Of a stretch of DNA of 64,000 bases, positions 53,728 to 63,453 are shown in pieces. How positions within the stretch are numbered: the first letter of the stretch is position 1; every line of letters starts with the position of its first letter. Made by a program: the position numbers and the translations under genes. Below the pieces are notes generated by a model that ran no database searches, was not told where the DNA came from, and saw nothing but the letters and a program-made list of their open reading frames with translations. The stretch lies in the NCBI GenBank assembly GCA_963708245.1, contig OY970201.1:7626001-7690000 (forward strand), given 5' to 3'. The DNA is from CAVYXK01 sp963708245 (GTDB lineage: Bacteria > Pseudomonadota > Alphaproteobacteria > Acetobacterales > Acetobacteraceae).

Positions 53728-54617
53728 GCGTAACCGCGATCGGCGTCGGCGCGCGCACCGCCGTCCGCCGCCGCAAGTCGCACGACAGCCGGCGCTGGGC
53801 GCTTTGGGGCAGCTATCTGGCGCTGGCCTTCTTCGCGTTCGTCTACCTCGTGCCACCGTGGTACGAGCTGATGACCAGCTTCAAGACATCGGCGGAGATC
53901 TCGGCGCAGCAGGGCAACCCGTGGTATGTCCACCATCCCACGCTGGCGAATTTCTGGTACCTGCTCACCTACCATAATTTCCAGATGTACTATCTGAACA
54001 CGGTGATCGTGACCGCGTGCGTGGTGGCGATCACAATGGTGATCTCGGTGCTTGCGGCGTTCAGCCTCTCGCGCATGGGTTTCTGGGGCAGCAAGACGCT
54101 CGGTACCGGCATCTTCCTGACTTACCTGATCCCGGCCTCGCTGCTGTTCATCCCGTTGTTTCAGGTGGTCGGCTGGCTCGGGCTGATCAACAGCTACTGG
54201 TGCCTGGTACTTATCTATCCGACCCTGACGGTGCCGTTCTGCACCTGGATCATGATCGGCTATTTCAGCTCGATCCCGAAGGAACTCGACGAGGCGGCGC
54301 TGATTGACGGTGCGGGCTATCTGCAGATGCTGGTGCGGATCTTCATCCCGGTGGCAATGCCCGGGCTGATCGCGGCTTCGATCTTCGCCTTCACCTTGAG
54401 CTGGGGCAATTTCATCTATCCGCTGGCGTACCTCTACACGTCGAACCAGATGGTGCTGACCGTCGGCGTGGTGAGCGACCTGATCCGCGGCGACGTGTTT
54501 GAATGGGGCAAGATCATGGCCGCCAACGTGTTGGCCTCGATCCCGCCTGTTATCATCTTCGCGTTCCTAATGGACTACTACATAGCTGGCCTTACGGCCG
54601 GCGCAACCAAGGGTTGA
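53724..54617 (+). CDS. ABC sugar-type permease, MalG/UgpE-like
   Basis: A 297-residue permease with six membrane segments and the EAA loop KELDEAALIDGAGYLQMLVR near residue 187. It starts ATGA overlapping the first permease stop. The substrate is the same as that of the binding proteins upstream and is unknown. The ATPase gene follows after 11 bases. Confidence 0.9.
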   Translation: MSVTAIGVGARTAVRRRKSHDSRRWALWGSYLALAFFAFVYLVPPWYELMTSFKTSAEISAQQGNPWYVHHPTLANFWYLLTYHNFQMYYLNTVIVTACVVAITMVISVLAAFSLSRMGFWGSKTLGTGIFLTYLIPASLLFIPLFQVVGWLGLINSYWCLVLIYPTLTVPFCTWIMIGYFSSIPKELDEAALIDGAGYLQMLVRIFIPVAMPGLIAASIFAFTLSWGNFIYPLAYLYTSNQMVLTVGVVSDLIRGDVFEWGKIMAANVLASIPPVIIFAFLMDYYIAGLTAGATKG

Positions 54618-54628
54618 GGAAGCGACAC

Positions 54629-55729
54629 ATGTCCGAAGTTTCGTGCCGCAGAGTCGTCAAGGTCTATGACGGCGGCGTGCAGGCGGTCAAAGGCATTGAC
54701 CTCGATATCGCCGACCAGGAATTCGTCGTGCTCGTGGGACCGTCGGGGTGCGGCAAATCGACCACCCTGCGGATGATCGCCGGGCTTGAGGAGATCAGCG
54801 AGGGCGAGATTTGGATCGGCGGAGACGTCGTCAACGACGTGCCGCCGCGCGATCGCGACATCGCCATGGTGTTCCAGAACTATGCGCTTTATCCGCACAT
54901 GAGCGTGTTCGACAACATGGCGTTCGGGTTGAAGCTGCGGAAGTTCCCGCGCGACGAGATCAGGCGCCGCGTTGATGAGGCGGCGCGCATTCTCGACATC
55001 CAGGCACTGCTCGACCGCAAGCCGAAGGCGTTATCCGGCGGTCAGAGGCAGCGTGTGGCGATGGGCCGCGCGATCGTGCGCAACCCGAAGGTGTTCCTGT
55101 TCGATGAGCCTTTGTCGAACTTGGATGCCAAGCTGCGCGTGCAGATGCGCACCGAGATCAAGAAGGTGCACCAGACCGTTCGCACTACCACAATCTATGT
55201 GACGCACGACCAAGTGGAGGCGATGACGCTCGCCGACCGCGTCGTGGTGATGAACCAGGGAATAATCGAACAGGTCGGCGCGCCGCAAGAACTGTATCAC
55301 AACCCGTCCACTCGCTTCGTTGCCGGCTTCATTGGAAGTCCGGCCATGAATTTCCTGTCGTGCCGCGTCGAGAACGGTGCCACGGGCGCTTCGGTCCGGA
55401 TCAACGATCGGATCGTGTTACCGATTCCACCGGCGCGTGCCAGTCGCTACGCGCCGTATCAAGGGCGCGAGATGGTGATGGGCATCCGGCCCGAGCACTT
55501 GTTCGATTATCGCGAGGATGGGCGGCCTGGTTACGCGCGGATCGAAGCGCCGGTCGATGTGGTCGAGCCGATGGGGATGGAGACCATGGTCCATTTCTTC
55601 ATCGACGGCACGCCGATGTGCGCTCGGTGCGATCCCTCCACGCCTGCAGCGCCGGGCGAGACGTTGCCGTTGACTGTGGATATGAACAATATGCACCTAA
55701 TGGAGTCGAGCACAGGCCGGGTCGTATAA
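54629..55729 (+). CDS. ABC transporter ATPase, MalK/UgpC-like
   Basis: A 366-residue ATPase of the CUT1 type. Walker A is GPSGCGKSTT (near residue 36), the signature LSGGQRQRVAMGRA, Walker B VFLFDEPLSNLDAKLR and switch THDQVEAMTLADR. A C-terminal regulatory TOBE-like domain follows from about residue 240 (IGSPAMNFLSCRV, MGIRPEHL). GAGGAAG lies 8 bases before the ATG. It ends the transporter set. Confidence 0.92.
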   Translation: MSEVSCRRVVKVYDGGVQAVKGIDLDIADQEFVVLVGPSGCGKSTTLRMIAGLEEISEGEIWIGGDVVNDVPPRDRDIAMVFQNYALYPHMSVFDNMAFGLKLRKFPRDEIRRRVDEAARILDIQALLDRKPKALSGGQRQRVAMGRAIVRNPKVFLFDEPLSNLDAKLRVQMRTEIKKVHQTVRTTTIYVTHDQVEAMTLADRVVVMNQGIIEQVGAPQELYHNPSTRFVAGFIGSPAMNFLSCRVENGATGASVRINDRIVLPIPPARASRYAPYQGREMVMGIRPEHLFDYREDGRPGYARIEAPVDVVEPMGMETMVHFFIDGTPMCARCDPSTPAAPGETLPLTVDMNNMHLMESSTGRVV

Positions 55730-56013
55730 TATAAGTTGGATTCCCCTGATGCACATCTGACCGTCACGAGCACAACCTAGCTACAGTCCCGGCTGTGCCT
55801 CAGCCATCGGACGCCAGCAAGCCTGCTAGAACCCCTTCGAGCCGCTCAAGGATGGTCGCCGGACGGCGGAGACGGCGCCGTGAGCGCTTCGCGCCTAGCA
55901 CCGACCCAAAGCAGCACACGAGAATTCTTAACCTACGGGAAGGACATTCTACACACAGAAAGCGAAGGCGGGCCGGCTGTACCCGCCGTTCACGCTTGTG
56001 CGCGATCCACGGG

Positions 56014-56394
56014 CTACTGCATGACCTTGGCGCGCAAACAAGCGTATTCCTGGTCCGAGATCGTTCCTGCCTTCTTCAGCCTTTCAAGCTTTTCGATCTC
56101 GTCAGCGACGCTGAAGCCCACGACCTGGCGCAACTCTTCGCGTGCCTGCCGCGCCCGAGCATTGTTCCGTTCTGCCATGCCACGCCCCTGCGTGAGCAGA
56201 TAGGCAAAGATGCCCACATATGGCAACACGATGAGCAGAATTACCCAAATTATTTTGGCCAGTCCGGATACGTCGCTGCGACGGAACAGGTCGCTCGTGA
56301 TGGTGACGAGCAACCAGAACCAAAGGACGAACACGAACACCGCGAAGACATCGGTCACGAAATTGGGGAAGCTGAACCCACCCTGAAACAACAC
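56014..56394 (-). CDS. PLDc_N/SHOCT domain membrane protein
   Basis: A 126-residue protein with two membrane segments (VFAVFVFVLWFWLLVTITSD and KIIWVILLIVLPYVGIFAYL), the PLDc_N layout. A C-terminal SHOCT motif follows: EIEKLERLKKAGTISDQEYA. Small proteins of this type are common and of unknown function; SHOCT is thought to mediate oligomerisation. It is a single gene between the transporter and an amidohydrolase relic. Confidence 0.85.
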   Translation of the reverse strand: MLFQGGFSFPNFVTDVFAVFVFVLWFWLLVTITSDLFRRSDVSGLAKIIWVILLIVLPYVGIFAYLLTQGRGMAERNNARARQAREELRQVVGFSVADEIEKLERLKKAGTISDQEYACLRAKVMQ

Positions 56395-56554
56395 GTCCCA
56401 CCCCCGATTGTTATAGACAGGTCCAGTAGCGCAATACTGAGGCCAGCGCCAGCGCCCGCGACTAGAGGGAGGGGCTAATCAGCCCAGGCGCACATAAGAA
56501 TGCCGAGGTCCCATCCGGCATTCCCCCGTGAGCGCTGCGCGCCCGATTGCGTGC

Positions 56555-56796
56555 ATTCTTGTAGATCTTCCCGTCCTTCATGATGACGAGAAAGCTCTCG
56601 CCTGGATTTGCAACGAGGCGGCGCTCCTCAAGCGGATTTCCATCGACGAGCAGCAGATCGGCATGTGCGCCCTCTTCCACAACCCCCAACGTCCCAGGAT
56701 AGGGATTGCGTGGGCCGGACAAGCCAAGCAACTCGGCGTGGCGTTGGCGGCGGTTGCCATCTGCAAAATTTCGGACGTGGCGTACCAGCGAGTCAT
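56555..56796 (-). pseudogene. 3' fragment of an amidohydrolase gene
   Basis: One frame reads YATSEILQMATAANA from 56784; after a frameshift another continues ELLGLSGPRNPYPGTLGVVE, then EGAHADLLLVDGNPLEERRL and FLVIMKDGKIYKN. This is the C-terminal end of imidazolonepropionase-like amidohydrolases (EILRMAT...ELLALSGPRNPYPG). The catalytic N-terminal part is gone. So it is a truncated and frameshifted remnant. Confidence 0.75.
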
Positions 56797-56903
56797 ATAA
56801 CACCAGACGACAAGCCGACGCCCCCCTCGTCATGGCCGGACCTATTGGGCCGACCATGCCGGCCAGAACACCGCCGGCCGTGACGATGGACGGGTAGGCG
56901 GCG

Positions 56904-57209
56904 TCAGGGCCGGAGCGCGAGGAATTCGGCGAGCGCTTCCTGCACGGCGCAGGCGCGCCACGACCGGCCATTCATTGGCTCTACGACAAAATGGTCGGTA
57001 GCGCGCCACATCGTCCAGAGCCGCAGGCCGGCCTCATTGCCCTCGTAGAAGGCGAGCACTTCCTCGTATTCCTCCCCTTCCACATGATGATCAAGCTCGA
57101 CCACCATTCGTATAGCCTGAGCTTCCGCCCAGCATTTCAGCTCCACCAGGTCGGAAATTTCGAAAGCGAGCCCCTTCGGCAGGGGGCGACTCAGGCTCGG
57201 TAAGCTCAT
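56904..57209 (-). CDS. Hypothetical acidic protein
   Basis: A 101-residue protein of no family I recognise. It begins MSLPSLSRPLPKGLAFEISD and has a mixed alpha/beta look: ELKCWAEAQAIRMVVELDHH, FYEGNEAGLRLWTMWRATDH, and SWRACAVQEALAEFL at the end. GGGGGTAAACG stands just before ATG 57209, a usable ribosome site. Codon use resembles that of its neighbours. Single gene between two relic-rich gaps. Confidence 0.6.
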   Translation of the reverse strand: MSLPSLSRPLPKGLAFEISDLVELKCWAEAQAIRMVVELDHHVEGEEYEEVLAFYEGNEAGLRLWTMWRATDHFVVEPMNGRSWRACAVQEALAEFLALRP

Positions 57210-57742
57210 TCGTTTACCCCCAATTGGCCAGACTGGCCCTGGAAACGGCAGCAGCACCACACGACGAACTGCGGTGTAGGAGCGATCCTGGGAAACCGGA
57301 GCGATCCGCCCGACGGCGCCGAATGAACGATAGGTTACCCTTCACGAACCCGTGAACGCAAGTACTAAATCTGAGATTCCTTTGTCCAGGTCTATCGATT
57401 TCGCAAAGAGAACAGAACCGGCAGATCAAAAGGCTTACCAGTGTCTGCGCGCCAGCGACTGGGTTGCGGGCCGTGACACCATCATTCTGGCGCAAGCCGC
57501 TGTCATTCCTGCGAAAGCTTGTGCAAAGCGGGTATCCCGCCGCGGCGCCGGAAACTGAACAGAGATGTTCAGAGCGCATGCCAGCCAACGTACTGGCGCA
57601 AAGGTCAGCGCCGCCGATTGAGGACCTCCTCAATTCTGACGCCAGACGACCGCCTATTGTTCGGTGTGCCGAAACTGGCGGGAAACGACGATGGAGGTGG
57701 GGGCAGGCGGGCAGCGGCTGCACCAGCCGCTGCCCCCCATTG
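57210..57742. other. Non-coding gap
   Basis: About 530 bases with no recognisable gene. At 57491-57540, TCATTCCTGCGAAAGC and GCGGGTATCCCGCC resemble the widespread TCATTCCCGCGAAAGCGGGAATC intergenic palindrome. The stretch 57340-57420 is less GC-rich than its surroundings. Confidence 0.45.
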
Positions 57743-59332
57743 CTAGCCGTTGTTGGCGTTGTTGCCGCCGGCCGGGTTCACCGCCACGAAGGCCGGCTGG
57801 CCGTCATGGATGATGCGCAGCGCTACAGCCTGGTCGTTGCGCTCGGCGTTGCGGATCGCGCTCGCCGCCTGCGCCGGATCTGTCACCGGATGGGTGCCGA
57901 CGCCGACGATCACGTCGCCAGCCTGGATACCGGCCTGATCGGCTGGCGAGCCCGGCTGAACCTCGGTCACCACCGCACCCTTCGTGCCGTCCGGCAGATT
58001 GAGTTGACCGGCGATGTCAGGGGACAGCGAGCCTAGGGCGAGACCGAGCCGGTTCCGCTCCGGATGCGGGTGGGCCCCGTTCTCGGCCGTCTGCTGCTCG
58101 CTCGGCAGTTGCCCTACATGCACGTCCATGGTTTGTTCATGGCCGTCGCGTAGCACGTCCAGATGCGCCGTATAGCCCGGCTGGATACCGGCGATATCCA
58201 CCGCGAGGTCGCGCGGGTTCTTCACCTGCTCACCGTTCACCGAGCGGATCACATCGCCGGGCTGCAAGCCGCCGTGATCGGCTGGCGTGTTCGGCTCCAC
58301 TGCCGCGATCAGCGCGCCGCCAGCGCTCGGCAAGTCGAGCGCTTTCGACATCGCCGGCGACACTTCTTGCGCCTCCACGCCGATATAGCCTCGGGTGACA
58401 TGGCCGGACTGCTCCAGGTCGGCTGTGATCTGCTTGATCAGATTGGAGGGGATCGCGAAGCCGATGCCAATCGAACCACCGGTCGGCGACAGGATCGCGG
58501 TATTCATGCCGATCACCTTGCCATCCTGCGTCATCAACGGCCCGCCTGAGTTACCCTCGTTGATCGGAGCATCGACCTGGATGAACTGGTCATACGGCCC
58601 GGCGCCGATGTTGCGGCCAAGCGCCGAGACAATGCCGGCCGTCACCGTCTCTGACAGGCCGAACGGGTTGCCAATCGCGATCACCCACTCGCCCGGCTGG
58701 ACCTCGCTGGAGTTGCCGAGCTCCACATAAGGCAGCGTATGGTGCGCATTGATCTTAAGCAGCGCGATGTCGGTACGCGGGTCGGCGCCCACGACGGTAG
58801 CCGGCAGCGTCTGGCCGTCGTCGAGCGTGACGGTGATCCGGCTGGCGTTCCGAATCACGTGGTTGTTCGTGACAATCAGCCCGTCCGGATTGATAATGAA
58901 GCCGGAGCCGCGCGCCTCGACCGGGCGCTCCTGCTGCGGACTCTGGTTGAACGGAAACTGGTTGAACGGGAAAGGCAGGCTGGGGTTGCCCTGGAACTGC
59001 TGCTGCTCGTCGCTTGCCTGCGCCTGTTTGAGATAGTTCGTTACGGAAACTACCGCGGGCTTCACCTGGGCGACCAGATGCGTGAAGCTGGGTAGGCGCT
59101 CCGGCATGGCAGCCTGTTGCTGGGTGTTGATCGGCGGTCGCGCCTGACCGCCCCCAGCTTCAGTGTTCACCTGCACCTGCTGTGTGGACGCGGGTGGAGT
59201 CGGCGTCGGGCCGTTGGCCGTGGTTGGCGCTGCGAACGCGACGACGTAGCCAGCCAGCGCAGTGCTGGCGAGCAAGGCTGCGGCAAGCGTGCCGCGCCGC
59301 AAGCGGCGGGCGGCTGACTTCGGATCAGACAT
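57743..59332 (-). CDS. DegP/HtrA-type periplasmic serine endoprotease
   Basis: A 529-residue Do-type protease. A signal segment (LAAALLASTALAGYVVAFAA, residues 16-35) and a Pro/Gln-rich linker come first. The trypsin-like domain has the triad His in TNNHVI, Asp in RTDIALLKI and Ser in NEGNSGGPL. Two PDZ domains follow (about 310-400 and 430-520), with GYIGVEAQEVSPAMSKAL and GAVVTEVQPGSPADQAGIQ. It ends in an Asn/Gly tail. It degrades or refolds envelope proteins. The start at 59332 has AAGGAGG 6 bases upstream. Confidence 0.93.
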   Translation of the reverse strand: MSDPKSAARRLRRGTLAAALLASTALAGYVVAFAAPTTANGPTPTPPASTQQVQVNTEAGGGQARPPINTQQQAAMPERLPSFTHLVAQVKPAVVSVTNYLKQAQASDEQQQFQGNPSLPFPFNQFPFNQSPQQERPVEARGSGFIINPDGLIVTNNHVIRNASRITVTLDDGQTLPATVVGADPRTDIALLKINAHHTLPYVELGNSSEVQPGEWVIAIGNPFGLSETVTAGIVSALGRNIGAGPYDQFIQVDAPINEGNSGGPLMTQDGKVIGMNTAILSPTGGSIGIGFAIPSNLIKQITADLEQSGHVTRGYIGVEAQEVSPAMSKALDLPSAGGALIAAVEPNTPADHGGLQPGDVIRSVNGEQVKNPRDLAVDIAGIQPGYTAHLDVLRDGHEQTMDVHVGQLPSEQQTAENGAHPHPERNRLGLALGSLSPDIAGQLNLPDGTKGAVVTEVQPGSPADQAGIQAGDVIVGVGTHPVTDPAQAASAIRNAERNDQAVALRIIHDGQPAFVAVNPAGGNNANNG

Positions 59333-59806
59333 CGAACCTCCTTCGGGGATGAGTAAAGCGGTGAGTGATGTAGTTCCCGCCTCGGCGCAGAAATGCCGAT
59401 TGTCAGTTAAACGTTCCCGCGCCATCTCAGTTAATGTTCTGTCATTCCAGTTCTTCGCGGCAAGAGAGGACTTGGCAGGCGCCGCCTGGCCTGTCGGCGG
59501 CGCCCTAGCGCCACCACCCGGCGGCGTCGGCGATCTTGCAAGGCGTTGCTGATCCGCCTGCATAGCGGTGGAACTGGTGGGCCGGCTGGCTCGGCTCGGG
59601 CTGGTCGAGCGGCAGGAGGACCCTGTCGATCACCGCCATGTGCGTCTCGCCCTTACGCCCAGCAGACGCTCTGTTGGGCGAGCTGTCGGCAGCACATCTC
59701 AACGAACTGCGCGCAATCCGCCGCGCGCTCTCGACCTGTTGCATAAGTTCGCGGCGCCCCCCTAGTAAGATTCCCCTCGTCCAAGAAGGCCGAACAGGAG
59801 CGAACC
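59333..59806. other. Divergent gap between protease and MFS gene
   Basis: About 470 bases. It should contain promoters for both divergent genes. A 45-codon frame on the minus strand (59640-59506, starting MAVIDRVLLPLDQPEPSQPA) has a start and stop but no recognisable domain or clear ribosome site and is left uncalled. A GCGCC...GGCGC palindrome lies near 59490-59510. Confidence 0.4.
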
Positions 59807-61144
59807 ATGCCGCCGCAGCCAGCGATGCCGGACGGGGCGCCGCCCGAGGCGCTGGAAGAAGAGACGATCCGCCGCGTCGCCTGGCGGCTGCTACCGTTGC
59901 TGATGCTCGGCTATTTCTGCGCCTATCTCGATCGCGTGAACGTCGGTTTCGCCGGACTGACGATGAACAAGGCGCTGGGCTTCTCGGAAGCCGTGTTCGG
60001 CTTCGGCTCGGGCATCTTCTTCGTCGGCTATTTCCTGTTCGAGCTGCCGAGCAACCTGATCCTGAACCGTGTCGGTGCACGACGTTGGATCGCTCGTATC
60101 CTGCACACCTGGGGCATCATCTCCGGCTTGACCGCACTCGTCTGGAACGAGTGGAGCTTTTACGGCATACGCTTCGCGCTCGGGCTTGCCGAAGCGGGAT
60201 TCTATCCAGGTGTGGTGCTGTATCTGACCTGGTGGTTCCCATCCCGTTACCGCTCACGAATGATGGCGTTCTTCCAATCGGCCAGCGCGATCTCGCTGAT
60301 TATCGGGCCGATCGTCTCCGGGCAGTTGCTACGACTGGACGGCTGGGGCGGGCTTGCCGGGTGGCAATGGCTGTTCGTAGTCGAGGCGATCCCGCCGATC
60401 GTCATGTCGGTGGTCGTACTGCTGCTACTGACCGATCGTCCCTTGCACGCGCTCTGGCTGCGTGAGGAGCAACGGCAGTGGTTGACCCAGCGCATCGACG
60501 CAGAGCAAGCGCACCGCGAGTCCGTGCACCGCTTCGCGCTCGGCGAGGCGCTGCAGAACAGCCGTGTGTGGTGGCTGACCCTGGTGTATTTCGGTCAGAA
60601 CGTGTCGAACTACGGGCTGCTGATCTTCCTGCCGCAGATCATCAAGGCATTCGGGGTTGGTTACGGAATGACCGGCGTGCTGAGTGCACTGCCTTTCGTG
60701 TTTGCTGCCGTGGCGATGATCGTATGGGGCTGGCACTCCGATAGTACCGGCGAGCGCACCTGGCACGTGGCGGGAGCCTGCTTTCTGGCCGCGGCCGGAC
60801 TGGCCGCATGCATGCTGCTGCAAGGGCGTCCCGCGCTCATGATGGTGGCGCTGATCGTCGCGGCGATGGGTCAGCAGAGCATCGCGCCGACATTTTGGTC
60901 GTTGCCTACCGCGATGCTGTCCGGCACTGCCGCAGCCGGTGGGATCGCGTTGATCAATTCGGTCGGGAATCTGGGCGGCTTCGCTGGGCCCTATGCGTTC
61001 GGACTGATCCACGACGCCAGCGGCAGCAACACGATCGCACTGCTCGCCCTGGCCGTGGCGCCAGTGATCTCGGCGATCGTCATTGTGGCGCTCGGGCACG
61101 ATCGGCGGCTCGAGCGCATCCCCGAGCGTACCGCGCCCGCATGA
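59807..61144 (+). CDS. MFS transporter, anion:cation symporter family
   Basis: A 445-residue ACS-type MFS carrier. The opening RRVAWRLLPLLMLGYFCAYL, then DRVNVGFAGLTMNKALGFSE, is the classical tartrate/phthalate/4-hydroxyphenylacetate carrier pattern. FVGYFLFELPSNLILNRVGA and GLAEAGFYPGVVLYLTWWFP also match. It takes up an organic anion with a proton. It stands alone; the substrate is not evident. Confidence 0.92.
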   Translation: MPPQPAMPDGAPPEALEEETIRRVAWRLLPLLMLGYFCAYLDRVNVGFAGLTMNKALGFSEAVFGFGSGIFFVGYFLFELPSNLILNRVGARRWIARILHTWGIISGLTALVWNEWSFYGIRFALGLAEAGFYPGVVLYLTWWFPSRYRSRMMAFFQSASAISLIIGPIVSGQLLRLDGWGGLAGWQWLFVVEAIPPIVMSVVVLLLLTDRPLHALWLREEQRQWLTQRIDAEQAHRESVHRFALGEALQNSRVWWLTLVYFGQNVSNYGLLIFLPQIIKAFGVGYGMTGVLSALPFVFAAVAMIVWGWHSDSTGERTWHVAGACFLAAAGLAACMLLQGRPALMMVALIVAAMGQQSIAPTFWSLPTAMLSGTAAAGGIALINSVGNLGGFAGPYAFGLIHDASGSNTIALLALAVAPVISAIVIVALGHDRRLERIPERTAPA

Positions 61145-61148
61145 ATAT

Positions 61149-61172
61149 CAGTTGTCAGTAGTCAGTTGTCAG
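61149..61172. repeat. Short direct repeat
   Basis: CAGTTGTCAG at 61149-61158 and again at 61163-61172, separated by TAGT. It overlaps the stop codon of the following minus-strand gene. It resembles the CAGTTGTCAGT-type micro-repeats found between genes in many genomes. Confidence 0.6.
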
Positions 61173-62238
61173 AGAGATGGATCGCAGCCTCGAGTCGTTT
61201 CTGTCCCGCCGACGATTGATCATGGACCGCTGATTCAGTAATCGGCGAGCCGAACACGGCCTGGTACCGCTCTGACAGCTCCTCCGCTGTATCCTGGGCC
61301 TTCTCCCATTTCTTCCCAGTCCCGGCCATCACCGTCCGATACAGGCACGGCACCGCCCGCTGATAATCCGGCTCCCGCAGCGCCAGTCGCCGACGACGAA
61401 AATCATCGTCAAAATGATCCAGCAGAAAGCGATATGCCGGCAGCTCGCTCAGCAGAATGGTGATCAGGTCCTCCGCTTGTCGCGGTTCGAACTCGACCAG
61501 ATCGAGAATCGCCAGCCTGGCGCTTTCGAAGCCCAGGAACTGCATGTAGATCACGTTGCACAGGGTCCGGCGCCATGTAGGATCCGGGATCGCCGGAAGA
61601 TCGTCGAACTTGCGCAGATAGTCGCGCATCACCTTCATGTAAGTATAGAACGCGGTGACGTTCTTCACCACGCCCGCCTCGAGCAATTGAAGGTCCTTGA
61701 TCGTTGTATCGAATACCGAGAAATAGCTCTCCTGGGAGGTGAAGCGGCCAACGCTCGGCGCATGACCGCCGGTCGCCGAAGCCGGCACCCCGGCCGTGAA
61801 TATGTCGGCAAAGTGCTTGACCATATCGACAATGGTGCCGACGCGACAGATAGTCGCAATCTCGCACGCAAATAGATCGACCACGCCCAGCCGCGAGCTA
61901 CCGGCTTGGTATGTCCAGGCCAGCACCCCGCAACCGAGCGAGACGACAGCGCCGATGAACACGCCGCTGTCGACGACCGCGTCGAAGGCAATCCGCATCC
62001 ACAGCCAAATGCCATGCGGCTCTGCGACCTTCGACCAGTTCGTCATCACCTCATGTTCGAAGTCGAATGCCAACGCCAGCACCGTTGCGGTGATCATCAG
62101 GATGATAGTGACCCAGAAGATCAGCCGCAGATCGGCGACGTGGCGCGACTTGCCCAGTCGGACGAAGGTCGAGGATTCATCGCCGCGGTGGAGGTCGCGG
62201 ATGATGGGGAACGGCGAAGCGGCTGATAACAGGCGCAT
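61162..62238 (-). CDS. Membrane protein of unknown function
   Basis: A 358-residue protein. Two membrane segments lie near residues 38-58 (LIFWVTIILMITATVLALAF) and 90-110 (VDSGVFIGAVVSLGCGVLAW). A cytoplasmic helical region follows (about 125-340), with DIFTAGVPASATGGHAPSVG, ESYFSVFDTTIKDLQLLE and LSELPAYRFLLDHFDDDFRR. I do not recognise the family. The layout, two membrane helices and a long helical tail, is common in small signalling or scaffold proteins, but no function can be assigned. The 3' end overlaps the short direct repeat. Confidence 0.75.
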   Translation of the reverse strand: MRLLSAASPFPIIRDLHRGDESSTFVRLGKSRHVADLRLIFWVTIILMITATVLALAFDFEHEVMTNWSKVAEPHGIWLWMRIAFDAVVDSGVFIGAVVSLGCGVLAWTYQAGSSRLGVVDLFACEIATICRVGTIVDMVKHFADIFTAGVPASATGGHAPSVGRFTSQESYFSVFDTTIKDLQLLEAGVVKNVTAFYTYMKVMRDYLRKFDDLPAIPDPTWRRTLCNVIYMQFLGFESARLAILDLVEFEPRQAEDLITILLSELPAYRFLLDHFDDDFRRRRLALREPDYQRAVPCLYRTVMAGTGKKWEKAQDTAEELSERYQAVFGSPITESAVHDQSSAGQKRLEAAIHLSDN

Positions 62239-62307
62239 GCTGGCCTCCGCACAGATCCTGGCTGCGCCACGCCAGCACGCCGCCGCAGCGGGGCGCTATG
62301 ACCCAGG

Positions 62308-63150
62308 TCACACCTCGGTTGCCGGCAGCTCCCAGCCGAGCCATTCGCACAGGGCGCGTCCCATCGCCCACTCCTTGTCGGACTCTGACAGAAAGGGGAG
62401 TTCCTCGGTGAACAGCGTGACCGCCTGGCGATAAGGGCAGGGGAGGCGGGTCAGGTCGGTTCCCCAGAAGGTGCGCCGCGGCCCGAACGCATCGAACACC
62501 TGGCGGATGTACCCATGGATGTTTCTGTACGGATAAGGCTCCGAGGAGACGCAGGGCAGCGCCGAGGCCTTGGCGGCAACGTTGGGCAGTCGCGCCAACC
62601 GCAGGAGAGCCGGCAGGCGGCCAAATGCCTCCGCATCCTTGCCGGGCCCGAGCTGCAGATGATCCAGTATCAGCCGAAGCCTCGGGTGACGCTCGGCCAG
62701 CCGGTCGAGCGCTTGGACATGGCCGCGGGCGATGATCATCACCGGCAGCGCGTACCGCTCGCAAGCCTCCCATAGCCACTCCGCATTGTCATCGTAGAGC
62801 CACGTCATCTCCGGCCGGTACACGAAGCGCAGCCCCAGCATCCCCGGTTGCTCTTTCCACCGCGTCAGCAGGTCGCGATTGGCCGGATCGATTGTGAACC
62901 GGCCCATGATTGCGAAGCGGTCGGGATGCGCGCGCGCCGCTGCCAAAGCCAGGTCGTTGCGATCGCCTTCCCACGAGGGCGGCACGATCACCGCGCGGTC
63001 GACACCGGCCGCGTCCATCTCGCGCAGTGCATCGTCCTTCGTGAAGGGGGTCGGGCGGTGCGCGTTGCCGCGCCCATAGGCGGGCCAAGGGCGCTCGGGC
63101 GTATCGGCACCCCAGATATGGATCTGCGCATCCACGATCAGCATGGCCAT
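62308..63150 (-). CDS. Amidohydrolase-2 family metal-dependent hydrolase
   Basis: A 280-residue TIM-barrel of the amidohydrolase-related (ACMSD-like) group. It starts MLIVDAQIHIWG with the metal-binding DxxxHxW variant of DxHxH. The His in RLILDHLQLGPG (near residue 165) and the Asp in FWGTDLTRLPC (near residue 230) complete the site. It would hydrolyse a lactone or decarboxylate a cyclic acid. The start 63150 follows GAGGG closely; ATG 63144 is an alternative. It is divergent from the molybdate gene pair. Confidence 0.88.
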   Translation of the reverse strand: MAMLIVDAQIHIWGADTPERPWPAYGRGNAHRPTPFTKDDALREMDAAGVDRAVIVPPSWEGDRNDLALAAARAHPDRFAIMGRFTIDPANRDLLTRWKEQPGMLGLRFVYRPEMTWLYDDNAEWLWEACERYALPVMIIARGHVQALDRLAERHPRLRLILDHLQLGPGKDAEAFGRLPALLRLARLPNVAAKASALPCVSSEPYPYRNIHGYIRQVFDAFGPRRTFWGTDLTRLPCPYRQAVTLFTEELPFLSESDKEWAMGRALCEWLGWELPATEV

Positions 63151-63243
63151 CCCTCGTTTGTATCGGCTCGGCCGCGCACCCCGAGGTCGACGGACGGGCG
63201 GCGGCATGATAACCGAATAGCATCCCGGCGAGGAGCCTGGTCG

Positions 63244-63453
63244 ATGATGAAACTCAGCGCGCGAAATCAGATCAAGGGCAAGATAGTTGGGGTCACCAAG
63301 GGGCAGACCACGGGCCACGTCCGCATCGACATCGGCAACGGCGTAGTCATCACCTCGTCCATTACCAATGAGGCGATCGACGATCTCGGTCTTGCTGTCG
63401 GCGACGAGGCCATCGCCGTGATCAAGGCCTCGGACGTCATGGTGGCAAAATAG
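63244..63453 (+). CDS. Molybdate-binding Mop/TOBE protein (molbindin)
   Basis: A 69-residue single TOBE/Mop domain: KLSARNQIKGKIVGVTKGQT, VRIDIGNGVVITSSITNEAI, LAVGDEAIAVIKASDVMVAK. Stand-alone Mop proteins oligomerise and store molybdate in the cytoplasm. GGAG lies about 9 bases upstream. Its TAG overlaps the GTG of the next gene, so the two are translationally coupled. Confidence 0.92.
   Translation: MMKLSARNQIKGKIVGVTKGQTTGHVRIDIGNGVVITSSITNEAIDDLGLAVGDEAIAVIKASDVMVAK

Noticed and set aside
59506..59640. 45-codon minus-strand frame between degP-like and MFS genes
   Set aside because: It has a start and stop but only weak upstream GGGCGAG and no similarity I recognise.
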